Shown piece by piece: positions 23,336 to 34,418 of a stretch of 64,000 nt of DNA. Both the position numbers and the translations under genes were made by a program. Numbering within the stretch: the first letter of the stretch is position 1; every line of letters starts with the position of its first letter. Location: assembly GCA_025765615.1 (NCBI GenBank), contig JAIVFJ010000019.1, positions 248,001-312,000 of the forward strand, written 5' to 3'. Origin of the DNA: Zopfochytrium polystomum. Its lineage: Eukaryota > Chytridiomycota > Chytridiomycetes > Chytridiales > Chytridiaceae. The notes below the pieces were generated by a model. That model saw only the letters and a program-made list of their open reading frames with translations. It made no database searches and had not been told where the DNA came from.

Positions 23336-23830
23336 AAATGACAGATGTGTTTGTGAGTATTATGATGTAGATAAGGGAAATAGAAAAATCATTGGCAGGT
23401 GAGCCTTCTGCACGATGCGGCTCGGGACACCCCGTGCCAGAGAGCCTTCTCTTCCTCTCTCCACAGCCCGCCTTCCGCATTTTCCCCCATGCGTAACGTC
23501 AGGCGCCAAGGGACCTATCTCCCCTGGTGGTGTTCCTTACGGAATGGGCTCCCCAAACAGGCATCCATCCCTTCTGACTTGGGTCCACGCCACACTAGCT
23601 CCCGCAGGGTCGGTATGGCCCAGGGCCTTCGGTTGCGCCACCCACGTCACTCCCAGCCGAGAGTGCGCCTGCAGTCACAGAGCCGGTCGCCGCCCTCACT
23701 CATCCGATTGGTCCCCCGGCTTTAGTGCTCGTAGTTAAGGCCCACTGGAGGTGGCGTTAATTGCGGTAACACGGAGTCCATCCGTCGTGCTGCCACCTCC
23801 AACACTTCGTGCTGTACATCGTTATCCGAT
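23336..23830. other. GC-rich insert within Copia-B, origin unknown
   Basis: About 430-490 bp between the integrase end and the RT linker are much richer in G and C than the flanks (about 23400-23760) and break the pol frame. A 9 bp inverted pair GGAGGTGGC (23749-23757) and GCCACCTCC (about 23790-23798) suggests folded RNA. The lower edge merges into an AT-rich piece at 23336-23396. I could not identify the family. A structured 3' end of a non-LTR element or a non-coding RNA fragment is possible. Confidence 0.45.
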
Positions 23831-25543
23831 TCACTTTCGCTGCCGTACCTGGACCACTTCATGTTCGTTTGGTGCTAGTTCTGTGGAAGGTTGTCGTTCA
23901 GCTACCGCTGCTGGTCTTGGTTCTGGGAATTGATCCACGCGAACATTCGCTTCACGAAGGAGGTTGGTGATGTTTTGTTCAGTGTTTTGTTCAGTTGATG
24001 TAAGTTCATCTTTGCTGAGGAGTGGTGTTAGCTGATGAACGAGGTCCTGAGCAATATCCTCTGCTGCTGAGGTGCTGAGGCGAGGGAAACTGTCTTCTGC
24101 AACCACAAGGTCATCCAATCGATGAGTGATTACTCTACCCGTGCTGATGTCAATCAAGCGAGCAATGGAACGACCAATGTTTCCAATGTAAATTGCTGGT
24201 CGGGCGCGTTCTGCATGCTTTTTAAACTGATATGTTTGTCCACGTTCCTTTGCTGTGATATGATACAAACATCCTGAGCCAAAAACTCTGAATTGACTGA
24301 TGCATGGAGGGAATCCAAGAAGCGTTTCAACTGGAGATAGTAATCCACGGCTGAGGACAGGAAGTGTATTGATGATATCTACTGCATGTCGAATCGCGTA
24401 TCCCCACCATGACCATGGTGAACCAGCATGTCTTAGAAGAGATCGTGTGACATCCATGACTGTTCGAACTGCTCGCTCTGCTTTCCCATTCAGCTCAGGT
24501 GTATGAGGTGGACTAACTTCAACGCGGATGCCACGTGATGCACAGAAACGGTTAAAAGCGAGTGAATTCAGTTCCCCACCATCAAAGCGGACGCCCTTTA
24601 CACGAACATCCCTAACTGTCTCCAATTGTTGGATGATCTTAATGGCCTCTGGTAGTGCTTCTGACTTTCTCCGAAGGTTTGTCGACCAGAGATAATTACT
24701 TGCATAGTCAATGGCAATGAGAGCAAAGCCATATTGTCCTTGAAACTTTGGTTTGACTTCCACTAGATCAAAGGCTAAACGTTCGCCTGGTAGTTTATCT
24801 GGAGGATCTGTATGTGGAATAGCAGCACGAGTCTGTTTGGCAATAATGCAGGCCTTACACGGTTCTTCAAGTAAGTCCAGCTTAATGTCAGGAAAGTCAG
24901 CACATGTACGGCGCTCCTTCATTGCTCGTAGTCTTGCATAAGGGATATGGCCGAGGTGTTCATGCATGCGCTGAGTGTTTGGAGCTTTGCTGTTGAGAAA
25001 GGCTGTGCGTATACTGAGTGTATCAACTGGTTCTGCAGAGCTGAAGAGGTTGTAAAATTTACTGGCGCAGTGTGCAATAAATTGTTTGCTGTAGTTGAAG
25101 TTGGGGTTTGCTGCTGTTGGGAACCATTGGAGACCATGTCTAAGAATCATTTGAAGGACGGCTGGATCTCCTTCCTCAGGACTGCTACGATAAATAGTAC
25201 CAGGTTGAAGGTCTCGTGCAAGATGGAAGAAGCCACATAGTTGTAGGTCCCGATCAGCGACTAAGTTGACAGGACATTCTGGAGCATATTGGGCACCTTC
25301 AATTATAAGTGTGATGTTGTTGGCGAGTGGTATGAGAGCTGTGCCGAATCCTTCACAAGTAAGAATAGGTCCTTCTTTGGCGATACGCATGCTAGATTTC
25401 TGCTGAGTATAACTATAGGGAATGAAGAGAGAGAAATCTCGAAGTGTTGTGACATTGCAACCGTTGTTGATGAGTACAGGAAAAGAAATTGGAAGGGAAG
25501 GGACGTTAACTGCAAATGCCCGGATTACTCCCGGGCCATCCAA
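23831..25543 (-). CDS. Copia-B protease-integrase segment
   Basis: This is an open frame of 570 residues overlapping the end of Gag in the -1 frame. The protease-like part has FPVLINNGCNVTTL where copia proteases have a D-S/T-G; here the catalytic Asp is Asn, so cleavage activity is doubtful. The integrase zinc region follows (HEHLGHIPYARLR then CKACIIAKQ, about residues 190-235), then the catalytic core with FDLVEV, FDGGELNSLAF and ELNGKAERAVRTVMD supplying the D, D and E (about residues 255-360). It would process Gag-Pol and join element DNA to the chromosome. It ends where the GC-rich insert begins. Confidence 0.88.
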   Translation of the reverse strand: MDGPGVIRAFAVNVPSLPISFPVLINNGCNVTTLRDFSLFIPYSYTQQKSSMRIAKEGPILTCEGFGTALIPLANNITLIIEGAQYAPECPVNLVADRDLQLCGFFHLARDLQPGTIYRSSPEEGDPAVLQMILRHGLQWFPTAANPNFNYSKQFIAHCASKFYNLFSSAEPVDTLSIRTAFLNSKAPNTQRMHEHLGHIPYARLRAMKERRTCADFPDIKLDLLEEPCKACIIAKQTRAAIPHTDPPDKLPGERLAFDLVEVKPKFQGQYGFALIAIDYASNYLWSTNLRRKSEALPEAIKIIQQLETVRDVRVKGVRFDGGELNSLAFNRFCASRGIRVEVSPPHTPELNGKAERAVRTVMDVTRSLLRHAGSPWSWWGYAIRHAVDIINTLPVLSRGLLSPVETLLGFPPCISQFRVFGSGCLYHITAKERGQTYQFKKHAERARPAIYIGNIGRSIARLIDISTGRVITHRLDDLVVAEDSFPRLSTSAAEDIAQDLVHQLTPLLSKDELTSTEQNTEQNITNLLREANVRVDQFPEPRPAAVAERQPSTELAPNEHEVVQVRQRK

Positions 25544-26290
25544 AAATCCTGTTGACTTTCATCTAGTTCAGTCTCTGATTGGAGTTGCGTTTCCATCCAC
25601 AATTGCTGTTCTGCAGCATACTGCTCACTTTGCTGGTCATCCCAATCACCGTTCTGTAGCAGAAGTGCTTGGTTTTCAGGTATCTGCTGTTGTGGAGGGT
25701 TTGGTTGCTGGAGTAAGAGCGCATTTGGATTTGCTGGTGGTCGATTCTGTTGCTGTTGCTGCAATTGCTGAAGAAATGTGTTGGCACACTGTCGAGCAAC
25801 ATGACCATAGCCTCCACATGCATGACATTGGACTCCAAAAGACTGTTGCTGTGCAGGGTACCAACTCCCCCCAGAGCCGCGTCCCATTGCGGTACCACCT
25901 GTTGCTGTTCCACGTGAACTTAGTCCTCGCCATGTTCCTCGGCCTCGGCCAAAACCACCATATGGGCGCGTTGTGTACTGTTGGGACTGAGGGTTTTGGT
26001 ACTGCAAGGTTGTTGGGCGGATATTAGGATACGGCTGGTACTGCTGAGGTTTATGATAACTGCCACGACCGCGGAGTTGACTATAGTGTACTTTTGGCCG
26101 AATAATTACATTTACAGTTGGTGTAGTGACTTCTGGAATGGCTGTTGTCAGGTCCCGCTCCTGTTGTGCTGTAAGTCGATCCCGCCTCTCATCATATGTA
26201 TTTTGGCGGGCAGTAGATTTAAATAAGGTGATTAGTTTAGTCAATGATGAAACAGAAGTGATAGGATTCCCTGCAAACATGAACGTATTG
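25525..26290 (-). pseudogene. Copia-B Gag, C-terminal half
   Basis: The open frame runs into the Copia-A junction, so the N-terminal capsid part is missing. A FAGNPITSVSSLTKLITLF segment is followed by Arg/Gly-rich RNA-binding sequence, one canonical CCHC knuckle (CHACGGYGHVARQC, about 25825-25785 on the minus strand) and a Gln-rich tail. A decayed relative that still has the upstream part is at 41850-42463. Confidence 0.85.
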
Positions 26291-27716
26291 GCAACACAAG
26301 GAGGTGCAACTCATTCATTGCCCAACGGACATGATGATTGCCGACCTTCTCACCAAAGCTCTTCCTGCAGCTCAACATGCAAAGCTTGCATCACTGATGG
26401 GAATTTGCAGTCTCGCCGACCTCCAAGGTGTAAGCGTGGTGCCCACGCTCAAATCAGCACAACGCTTAGTCTAAAGGCTCTCTCTGGCTTCTCCAGCTAC
26501 ACTTGTGGGTTCATGCAGGTTTTCACAAGCGTAGGGGGGTACATGGGTGGGTTCGAGTCCCACTGCTTGGCTGGCATTGTTGGACAGCCACGTATGTACT
26601 CCAGGAGAAACAGTTGCCCCCTCTCTTTCTATTGCGGGGGTGTGTTGAGATTCGACCCATGGGGTACACTACGCCTGTTACTGATGATCCCTTTGAGAAC
26701 TCCATCCAATCACATTGGATGGGGTGTTTCAAGGGCTCAGTAGATTCAATACTTGAATGGGGCGCTCGGAAGGGCTAATCTGTTCTCAATAAAAAGAGAT
26801 AGGCAAAGCCGGCTGTTGTTTTAGCTTTGTTCATCCTACCGGTAGGAACAATGCAATTAGAACATGCACAAAAACACTCAAACTACGCACTCTGCACATG
26901 CAACACAGCACAGCAAGCATGCAGAAGCAGTGTACCATTGCCCCATGCTCCGGAATTCCGCTCTCTGCATTGGAATTCCGCTTCCTGATCTGGAATTCCG
27001 CTCCGTGATCCGGAATTCCAGCTTTCCTGCTGTGCTGTGCAATCTGAGCAATGCAACAGGCATTTAGGAATCAGGGATTGCACCAATCACTGCATTTCTA
27101 AAAGTGAGATAGAAACTGAGCTCACCAGAGATTGCACCAATCATTGGATTTCTAAAAACAAGGAAAAAAGCGGCTTGTTTCCCAAACAAGCTTCCTGATT
27201 TGGAAACATCCAAACCAATTTACAAGCAACTGTTTCTCAAACAAGCTGTAAATTGGTTCTTGGTGGTACTCAGCCAGTGTGTACTCAGCCCAAGGTGGTA
27301 CTTAGCCCTGGGTGATGTCCAGTCCTGGGTGGTACTCAGCCTTGAATGGGTACTTGGCCCAGGCTGGGGATTGGTACTCAGCCTGTTTTATCTCACTTCT
27401 GTGGCCTGCTCTGTGCAGCCCACTGCTCCCTCTGTTTTCTGATGGCTCCAAGCTGCAGGAGTATAAAAGCAGTAACCTCTCACAGAGTTCAAAAAAGGAA
27501 TAAAACCCCCTCCTTGCTGCTTTGACAGAATCCAGTGCAAAACAAGCCAATCTCTCTTCCTCCATTTGCTCTCTCTTCCCTCTCTGCCCCCTCACTCCTC
27601 TCTCCTCTCTCCATCCTCTCACTCCTCTTCCTGTTCCATCATCCCTGCTCTCTCTCTCTCTCTCTCTCCCTCTCCACACACACCAAGTCCCTCCAGTCCT
27701 GGGTGGGATTTCATCA
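26291..27716 (+). mobile_element. Copia-A 3' fragment (RNase H end, 3' UTR, LTR)
   Basis: From AAGGAGGTGCAAC onward it is almost identical to 6705-7600, that is the last 57 codons of RNase H, the stop, the 3' UTR and the LTR (26643-27716, 1074 bp, complete with TTTCATCA end). The minisatellite in its LTR is shorter than in the main element. It abuts the 5' end of Copia-B, which runs the other way. Confidence 0.92.
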
Positions 27717-27734
27717 GATCCTCCCAGCCACTGA

Positions 27735-28440
27735 CTTCATCTCAAAAACTCCAGTCTTGGGCCAACTTCAACAACAACTGCGACTCCTCACAGGTCTCTC
27801 TCACCATTTTGCACTTCTGAACACCTCAGCCTTTGCCCACATCACCCACAACCCTGACCTAGTTCATTGGGAAGCCACGTTTCTTGTTCTCCACTCTGAA
27901 ATTAAACCCTCTTTCCTCTTTGGCACCCTCCCTGGCTCTGCTCATCGCAAGTATCAACTTCAAATCCTCAGCAACACTTTGCCCACTCAAAAAGTTCTAC
28001 ACCAACGACACCCTCTAGTCTACCCTGATGGGTTCTGTCGTCGATGCCACCACGCTCTGGAAACCACAGAGCATGTCTGGCAATGCCCTGCAGCTGCTGA
28101 CGCAATTACCATGATTTGCAACACCTTAACTGAAACTCTTTCTTCCTCTGTTCCTTCTGCACCTCATGGTCGCTCTCCTCCCCAAGCCCATCCCATTTAC
28201 TGGCTCTCCCGCCCTGAATTTCTCTTTGATCATCAATCTTGTATCAATTTTTCCTCCCTCCTTCGTGGCTTCATCCCTCAATCCTTTTATGACACCTTGC
28301 TCTCATGTGATAACCCTGCTGCCTCTGTCCTTAAAACCCTTGTCACCACTTTGCCTAGTGTACCCTGTGGGTTGAATCTCAACACCCCGTTGCGACAACA
28401 CTATCTCTTGGGAGAAGTCAAAGTCCTTCAAGCCCTCTGA
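27735..28440 (+). pseudogene. Non-LTR (LINE-type) retroelement C-terminal fragment
   Basis: An open stretch right after the LTR-A copy encodes KYQLQILSNTLPTQKVLHQR, then C-x2-C-x8-H-x3-C (CRRCHHALETTEHVWQC), the usual zinc motif after RT/RNase H in non-LTR elements (zf-RVT type). It goes on to a tail of about 110 residues and stop. No RT or endonuclease precedes it, so it is a 5'-truncated copy, common for LINE insertions. The assignment rests on this motif pattern alone. Confidence 0.6.
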
Positions 28441-28571
28441 CAAGTGCTCCAAGCCCAGCAGATCCCCTCCACCAAATTCCCAGGCCTCTCACCCTCGTTC
28501 CGTATCCTCTCACCCACTGCTTCTCCAAATGTCAACACTTCCCTCCATCCCACTCCATCATCCCACAGAAC
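28441..28571 (+). other. Likely 3' UTR of the LINE-type fragment
   Basis: This is pyrimidine-rich non-coding sequence between the stop codon and the LTR-B copy. Confidence 0.35.
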
Positions 28572-28757
28572 TGTTAGTTTTGGGTCCTTTGGTGTAAGCA
28601 GTGTGCAGGAGCTTTGACCTGTTACTGCTCTGCAAGGATGACTTGCACCATTTTTGCAACCGATGGTCCTTGTAACAGTTTTGTATAAAAGACAAACACA
28701 AGACTGACAGAAGCCAAGATCAACCTCCCACCACCACTACATTCAGTAGTGTATTAC
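28572..28757 (+). repeat. LTR-B copy
   Basis: It starts TGTTAGTTTTGGGTCC and contains GTAAGCAGTGTGCAGGAGC and GTATAAAAGAC, nearly identical to 438-625. No internal region is attached. Confidence 0.75.
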
Positions 28758-28944
28758 CTCCATCTCCAAAGCAGCACAACCCATAGACAATCCAGCCCAA
28801 CGAAATCTTTCATACAAACCTGTTACACATCCCAATCACTTCCCCCTTGATTTCAACAAGATCCAATCAGTAGAAGGGGTTGTACGCTTTTCAGATCTGC
28901 CAACTTTGGGGATCGATCACGGATGCTACAGACATTGTACAGCA

Positions 28945-29195
28945 GTTTCGTTGCTATAATTGGAAAGCTCTTGATTTTTTCTTTCTAACGAATTCACCTG
29001 ATCTCGGATCGGACGCTCCTACATTGTGTACACCACCTCTGAAGTTGGCAATCACTTTTCCAACTTCAACCTCAATTTGCTGGCCTTCCAGACCTCCCCC
29101 AGCCAATCCCAAGCTATCATTGGAAAGGCCTGCTTCTGGACTACACAACTGTCACCAACAGGATCCCAAAATTACTCTCTTTTGTGATAAGCAAT
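28945..29195 (+). repeat. Repeat segment inverted at 42785-43030
   Basis: About 240 bp (for example CCTCTGAAGTTGGCAATCAC) occurs in opposite orientation at 42785-43030. In one frame it reads IVYTTSEVGNHFSNFNLNLL, which looks protein-like but is unassigned. Both copies lie just left of an LTR-D in the same orientation. Confidence 0.65.
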
Positions 29196-29218
29196 GCCTT
29201 TTCCCGTTCAGGGCAAAT

Positions 29219-29585
29219 GCTGTAAGTCCCCCCCAACCCTATGCGTGTATGTACAAGTGCCGAAAATAAATAATAAATTAGGCAGGCTTGGGTAACAGCC
29301 TGTCAGGCACCTCATCCCTAGGCAGTCAGGCAGTCTGTTAGTCACCAAAAAAGAAAATATGTTGGGAAAACCCTGGCGCAACAGAAACTGTTAAGACGAA
29401 AGTGGTAAAAGCAGGCCCAATAGTAAAGACGGGTTAGCTGCAAATACACTTTGATAACGCCTTGGAAACTAAAGATCTGGGAGCAATAATAGGGGTCCCA
29501 ATACTTTCAGTTTTATGACAGGTACGCTTATTTTTGCGTATAAAATCCCTAGACTTTATCACTGAGACCTTGGTGTAGCCTCACA
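29219..29585 (-). repeat. LTR-D copy 1
   Basis: Read on the minus strand it starts TGTGAGGCTACACC and ends GGACTTACAGCA, a 367 bp TG...CA repeat closely matched by 43247-43617. A piece of the same start is at 30433-30464. Confidence 0.7.
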
Positions 29586-30432
29586 TGTATATCATCATCA
29601 TGTACCAATTATTCATAACTTTTGTTCTAGAAAGTTCCAGAAGGTTCCAGAGGGACGCCAGGGGATCTGGCATCGAACCCCATCTGTCGCAAATTAACTT
29701 TGCGATTTTTTCTAATGTTCTTTTACTAATTAAAAATTCCTAACTTTTGCAGATCTGTTCGCATATTTGGCAGAGCTTTCAAACGCGCCATCCATGCGTG
29801 GGATATGTTGAGTTTTGGGGTCGAGTTACTAAGTGGTAACACCAAAAACAAGGAGATCTCGAACGAAAAAGTGCCACCCGGCTTTGTCGTGACGCTTGTC
29901 GCTGACAATCGTCGACAAATTTCGTCTGTGATCATGAGTGCTGGAGCACCGATTACTCGTGTGAGGGGAAACGGAAAGGCACTCCTGAGGGCGCAACACA
30001 ACTGCAGAATAAAGAGAGAGAAGAGGGAAACGGGGGCTTTATCTCAGGAACCTAATCTCAAATACAACAGGAGCAGTTAATAGCGACAGGACAGGGCGCG
30101 ACCTATCACCCCTCATCACAAACGGTGCTGTGAGAGCCCTCGTCATCGCCAGCAACTGGGGGGGAGAGAGAGAAGGGAGTCGACTATGTAGGGGTCGGAA
30201 GGTCGCCAGCAGGGAACTTGCACGCGGAAACACCTGCGATTGTACACGCACCCCGCCGGGCTGTGTCGGCACGATCACTCAACCAACTGACTGTATTGCA
30301 TCGCACTCGTACTCACACATCTCACTCTCACAGCAATAGGACCAAGGCAGGCACTTGTAGATTGAACTCTCAGGTGTCAGGGGCTGCACAGAGCGCAGCC
30401 ACCAACACCCTCACAGGGTCGACGACGCCACT
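29586..30432. other. No gene recognised; isolated GAA/TTC cluster
   Basis: Phased TTC/GAA units at 29625-29647 resemble the Ty3 LTR array and may be a scrap of it. 29750-30330 has no recognisable gene. Confidence 0.4.
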
Positions 30433-31040
30433 GTTATCACTGAGACCTCGGTGTAGTCTCACGTAGGTCTCTATAGTGCTTCTCAAATATGGGTTGAAAA
30501 TCAGCAATCTTTTCCCCTGGTTCAATCTTGAGGGCAGCAATCTTGCGAATCAGTGCGCACACTTGCGCTTCGTCAATGCCTCCAATCTTCCTCTTGAGTT
30601 CTTCAAGTGCGTGAAAAACAAACTTAATGCCACTGATTTTGTGTTCAAGAGTCTCGCTTATGTGATCGGAGATGTGCAGCATTCCAGCCTGATTCTGGTC
30701 ATACGTTCCTGGGAAGACGTTTACTTCATCGCTGAACGTTCAGTAGCCAACGTATTCTGGGTTGTTCGGGAACGTACTCATGGGTGATATGCATGACTTC
30801 CCATTCGTCATATCCAGCTGGGGGATTTGCTGACCAGAACAGACCAGAACTTGAAATGCTCAGGGACGGCAAATTGTTGAGATTTGGGCTTGAGAGTGGT
30901 GTCAAGAGTGATCGCAATCTCGGGAGCGAGAGTAGGAGGGAGGGTGTGACAAGTCACGTTTTTTTTTTTCTTTGCGAGGGCATAGTCCAACTTAAATTGC
31001 CCAGCAAGAAGCCCGTTTGCCAATCAACCTATTTCGCCTG
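30433..31040 (-). pseudogene. Gag-like fragment interrupted by LTR-D scrap
   Basis: On the minus strand, broken frames read LEHKISGIKFVFHALEELKR and KIEPGEKIADF, reminiscent of retrotransposon Gag helices. Further upstream is LKPKSQQFAVPEHFKFW. The fragment is cut at 30464 by the first 32 bp of LTR-D (TGAGACTACACCGAGG). A host gene fragment is not excluded. Confidence 0.35.
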
Positions 31041-31063
31041 AGATCTCAGTTAGGATTGAATTC

Positions 31064-31222
31064 ATGGCAAAGAAGGAGTTCCTTGTGGATGCACGAGCAG
31101 CAACAAAAGCAGATGAGGTGGCCGCCTTCTTTTCAAGAACGGGCTTCCGACAGGCAAGTGTTCTGAAGCAGCTTCGGACAGAGCTGTTTTTATCCTGTTG
31201 TTCTGCGGGTGACCACCTTTAA
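31064..31222 (+). CDS. Small ORF, 52 residues, unknown
   Basis: MAKKEFLVDARAATKADEV and a balanced helical composition look more protein-like than the surroundings. It has no recognised domain and may be an exon of an unrecognised or decayed gene. It lies 317 bp upstream of the aldehyde dehydrogenase start. Confidence 0.25.
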   Translation: MAKKEFLVDARAATKADEVAAFFSRTGFRQASVLKQLRTELFLSCCSAGDHL

Positions 31223-31538
31223 TTGATGCTCAGGTGACTTTGTTCTGCTGTAAAGCCAGCCGCGATCCAAAGGGTTTGCTGACGGCCAAAAGTGACAGAA
31301 AAGGACAAAAAAAAGACCGCATCTTCCAATTTGGGCAACTTCGGAGACGACAGCGGATCGTACTCCTGCCTTTTTTTGCGGTCAAGTCCGTCGCGTTGTC
31401 GCGCCAAACAAGCCGAACAAACCCGCGATTTTGTTTGTCACCACCGATGTTGTGAGCTTCTTATTTATATAACGCCTTTAACTCCCCACCGACCACCGAC
31501 GGACGGAAGAACAGACAGGAAAAACAGGAAGGGACAAA

Positions 31539-33392
31539 ATGGCCAGCAATGACATCGGCGCAGCCACGTTCGACCGGTCGACTCACGTCAAAGTCGAGTA
31601 CCAGGGCCGCACTTTCGACCTGCCCACCGGCCTCTTCATCAACAACACGTTTGTGGCATCCCTCGCGGGCAAGAAGTTTGCGACGGTAAACGCCCTCTTA
31701 TTGCACGTTGGATTCATCACTCATCTGAAACGCAAATTATTTTGGATCAATTGCGTAGCACGACGCCGCGTCGGGCAAAGTGATCTGTGAAGTCTACGAG
31801 GCGTTGAAGGAAGATGTGTGAGTACTCGAACTCGCGTCTCCTACTTGTTATGAAATCCATAGACCGACATTTATTCTACCGTAAACCTAGCGACGTCGCG
31901 GTGGCAGCCGCCCAAAAGGGCTTTGACGTTTGGTCGGCGTACGAGCCGCGCCAGCGTGCTGTAATCATCAACCGGTTTGCGGACCTGATGGAAAAGAACA
32001 TTAACCTTCTAGGTAAATTCTATTAAAATCAACGTGAAACGCAAAAATCGGCCAAACCTCTCACCCTGCATTTTTCTCCTTCCTCAAACTCCCCCATTAA
32101 ACAACCAAACGCACCAGCCGAAATCGAATCGCTGGACAACGGCAAACCAGTGACCCTGGCGACAGCGGTGGACCTCAACGGTGCGATCAACTGCTACCGC
32201 TACCAAGCCGGGTGGGCCGACAAGCACCTTGACGGCAAGGTGGTGGACCTCGGATCGGCCGACCGATTCGCGTACACGCGTGCGGAGCCCTACGGCGTGT
32301 GTGGGTTGATTGTGCCGTGGAACTTTCCGATCGGAATCTCTGCGTGGAAGCTGGCGCCGGCGCTGGCGATGGGGAACGCCGTTGTGCTCAAGACGAGCGA
32401 GAAGACCCCGCTGTCGATGCTGAAGCTCGGTGAGCTCATCGTCGAGGCAGGGTTCCCGCCGGGTGTCGTCAACGTGCTGTCTGGGTACGGACCCACAGGT
32501 AATAAGAAGGTGCTTATTTTGTTGTTTAGTTCTTTTTTTCAAGCTATTCCAACACGCGTCATTGGCTTACCCAATCCTACATCCAGCCGGCGACGCAATT
32601 GCGCGCCACATGGAAATTTCCAAAGTGTCCTTCACAGGCTCGACCGCGGTGGGCCGTAAGATCCTCATTGCGGCGGCCGAGACGAACCTGAAAAAGGTTA
32701 CACTCGAGCTGGGTGGTAAGTCGCCCAACATTGTGTTCGACGACGCGGACCTGGACCGGGCTGTAGCCAGCGCGGTGATGGGGTTCACGTTCAACCACGG
32801 GCAGGTGTGCTGCGCCGGCACGCGCCTGTTTGTTCAAGAAGGGATCTACGACGAGTTTGTGGACAAGCTGCGCGGCGCAGTCGCGGCGGTGCAGGTCGGC
32901 CACGGATTTGAACCGTCGACGCACATGGGCCCGCTGGTCGACAAGCTGCAGTTTGACCGTGTGCTGTCGTACATCAAGCACGGGCAGGACGAGGGCGCGA
33001 CGCTGCTGCACGGAGGGTCGCAGGTCGGCAAGGAAGGGTACATGGTCGAGCCGACCGTCTTCACCGACGTCAAGGACGACATGAAGATTGCGAGGGAGGA
33101 GATTTTCGGGCCTGTGTTGGTCGTGATGAAGTTCAAGACGATCGAGGAGGTGGTGCGGCGCGCAAACGACACGCCATACGGCCTCGCTGCGTCGGTTCAC
33201 ACCAAGAGCTTGAAGACCGCGCACCAGGTCGCCCACAAGCTGCAAGCCGGCACGGTGTGGGTAAACACACACAATATGGTGGAGGTCCAGACGCCGTTTG
33301 GGGGGTACAAGCAGAGCGGCTCAGGCCGTGAAAACGGGGAGTATGCGTTGCGCGAGTACACCCAGATCAAGGCTGTCTTGATGGATTTATGA
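31539..33392 (+). CDS. Aldehyde dehydrogenase (NAD(P)+)
   Basis: Five exons (31539-31685, 31759-31817, 31891-32012, 32118-32498, 32587-33392) with 73-105 bp GT-AG introns give 504 residues, the usual length. It oxidises aldehydes to carboxylic acids with NAD(P)+. The Rossmann region includes VPWNFPIGISAWKLAPALAM and FTGSTAVGRKI; the general-base Glu is in LELGGKSPN; the catalytic Cys is in GQVCCAGTR; EEIFGPVLVV and PFGGYKQSGSGRENG complete the family signature. Each exon join restores family sequence (FAT-HDAASGKVI, EDV-DVAVAAA, LLA-EIESLDNGK, GPTA-GDAIARH). No signal or transit peptide is obvious, so a cytosolic enzyme is likely. The subfamily resembles the broad ALDH1/2 group; the exact substrate cannot be told. 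Confidence 0.97.
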
Positions 33393-33929
33393 GAAAGAAA
33401 GAGCGACTTCGTAAATAAACCCTTTGTTTCCTGGACTGTGCGTTGCCGGTAAAGACAGTTGCCCAAAACTGTCTGTTACAAGGCAATTGTTTGAAGTGTT
33501 GCATATTCAAAACGTTTTGGGGAACACTTCGTGCGGCAGTTCTATGTGGGAACGTCATTTCCAAGGTATTAATACGCAGCAGTTCGAAGTCCCATCTCAA
33601 AGTATCTCCAGTTTTCCGCAGAGTTGATGGGGACTCGTGACACTACAACAACTGTCTGCACTCAGCAGGTTTCTCACTTTCGAGGATACGTTTAGGCCGT
33701 GGCCGAGGCGGAGGAGAAGCAGGGGGCGGGGGAATAACCCAGCGATCCAATCTCTATCTCGTGTGCACGGGTGACTTGACCATTCCGCTGCTTGCCTGGC
33801 ATCGCCGCTAGTTCCTTTTTTTTTTTTTTTTTTTTTTTTGTTTGTTTTTCGTAATTTTTGGTTTCGCGTCATTTTGTCTCAAACACGGTGGGGACAAAAA
33901 CAGACATTTCGCACGTTGACTTGTCAGAC
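33393..33929. other. 3' flank of ALDH gene and poly(T)
   Basis: A T run of more than 20 lies at 33818-33839. No gene was seen between the ALDH stop and the copia relic. Confidence 0.5.
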
Positions 33930-34278
33930 CGATGACATCACAGCGTTGGGGTAAGGTCTGGTTGAGTGTGTGTTGCAAGGAAGTTGATGCTGCCAAGGAT
34001 TGCCTGGTACAGTCTTTGATCTGCAGTTGCTTTGTCAGTCCTACATGGTTGAAGATTGAGACTACTAGGAAGGGCAGTTTCTGCAGAGGAGTTGTTGATA
34101 ATGTTGGGCACTGAAGTAGCTCCTTGATATAGGTTTTCTGGTGTAAGAGGATTTTGTTATGGTGATTTTCCAGCTGCATATTGAGGATGATTTTTGACTG
34201 CTCCCATTTTGCAGAGTTTGTAACAAGATTAGGCAAGGCAATGGCAGAAGAAGTTTTGCCAGAATCACCAAAAAACAA
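33930..34278 (-). pseudogene. Decayed copia RT fragment
   Basis: LLHQKTYIKELLQ and TSLQHTLNQTLPQR align with the Copia-B RT C-terminal part (YLHQRAYTKELLQ, YLATHTRPDLAP). Frame and spacing are decayed; nothing else of the element is attached. Confidence 0.7.
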
Positions 34279-34418
34279 GTATTGTTAACTTAGCTTGCAG
34301 TGTGGATGATGTGTCAGTCAATCTGACAAGGAAGGATGCAGTGGTCTTCCAGAAAATTGTACTTTCCTGACAACTGTTTGATATGGTGGCTGTTCAACTC
34401 CAGCAGTGCAGTGGTAAT

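Larger units (their letters stand above)
21085..26290 (-). mobile_element. Copia-B, nearly intact but 5'-truncated copia element
   Basis: On the minus strand the order is partial Gag, PR-IN, a GC-rich insert, RT-RNase H, polypurine tract (TTAGGGGGGAG, 21310-21320) and 3' LTR (about 21085-21309). The 5' LTR and Gag start are missing. At about 26291 the sequence switches into a plus-strand Copia-A 3' fragment. The only obvious break in pol besides the insert is one TGA in RT. Confidence 0.88.

Noticed and set aside
23396..23830. Ribosomal RNA fragment
   Set aside because: The GC-rich insert feels rRNA-like, but no conserved rRNA core motif could be matched.
25520..25545. Slippery site T TTT TGG in Copia-B
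   Set aside because: The A-site codon would mispair after a -1 slip and no hairpin was evident.
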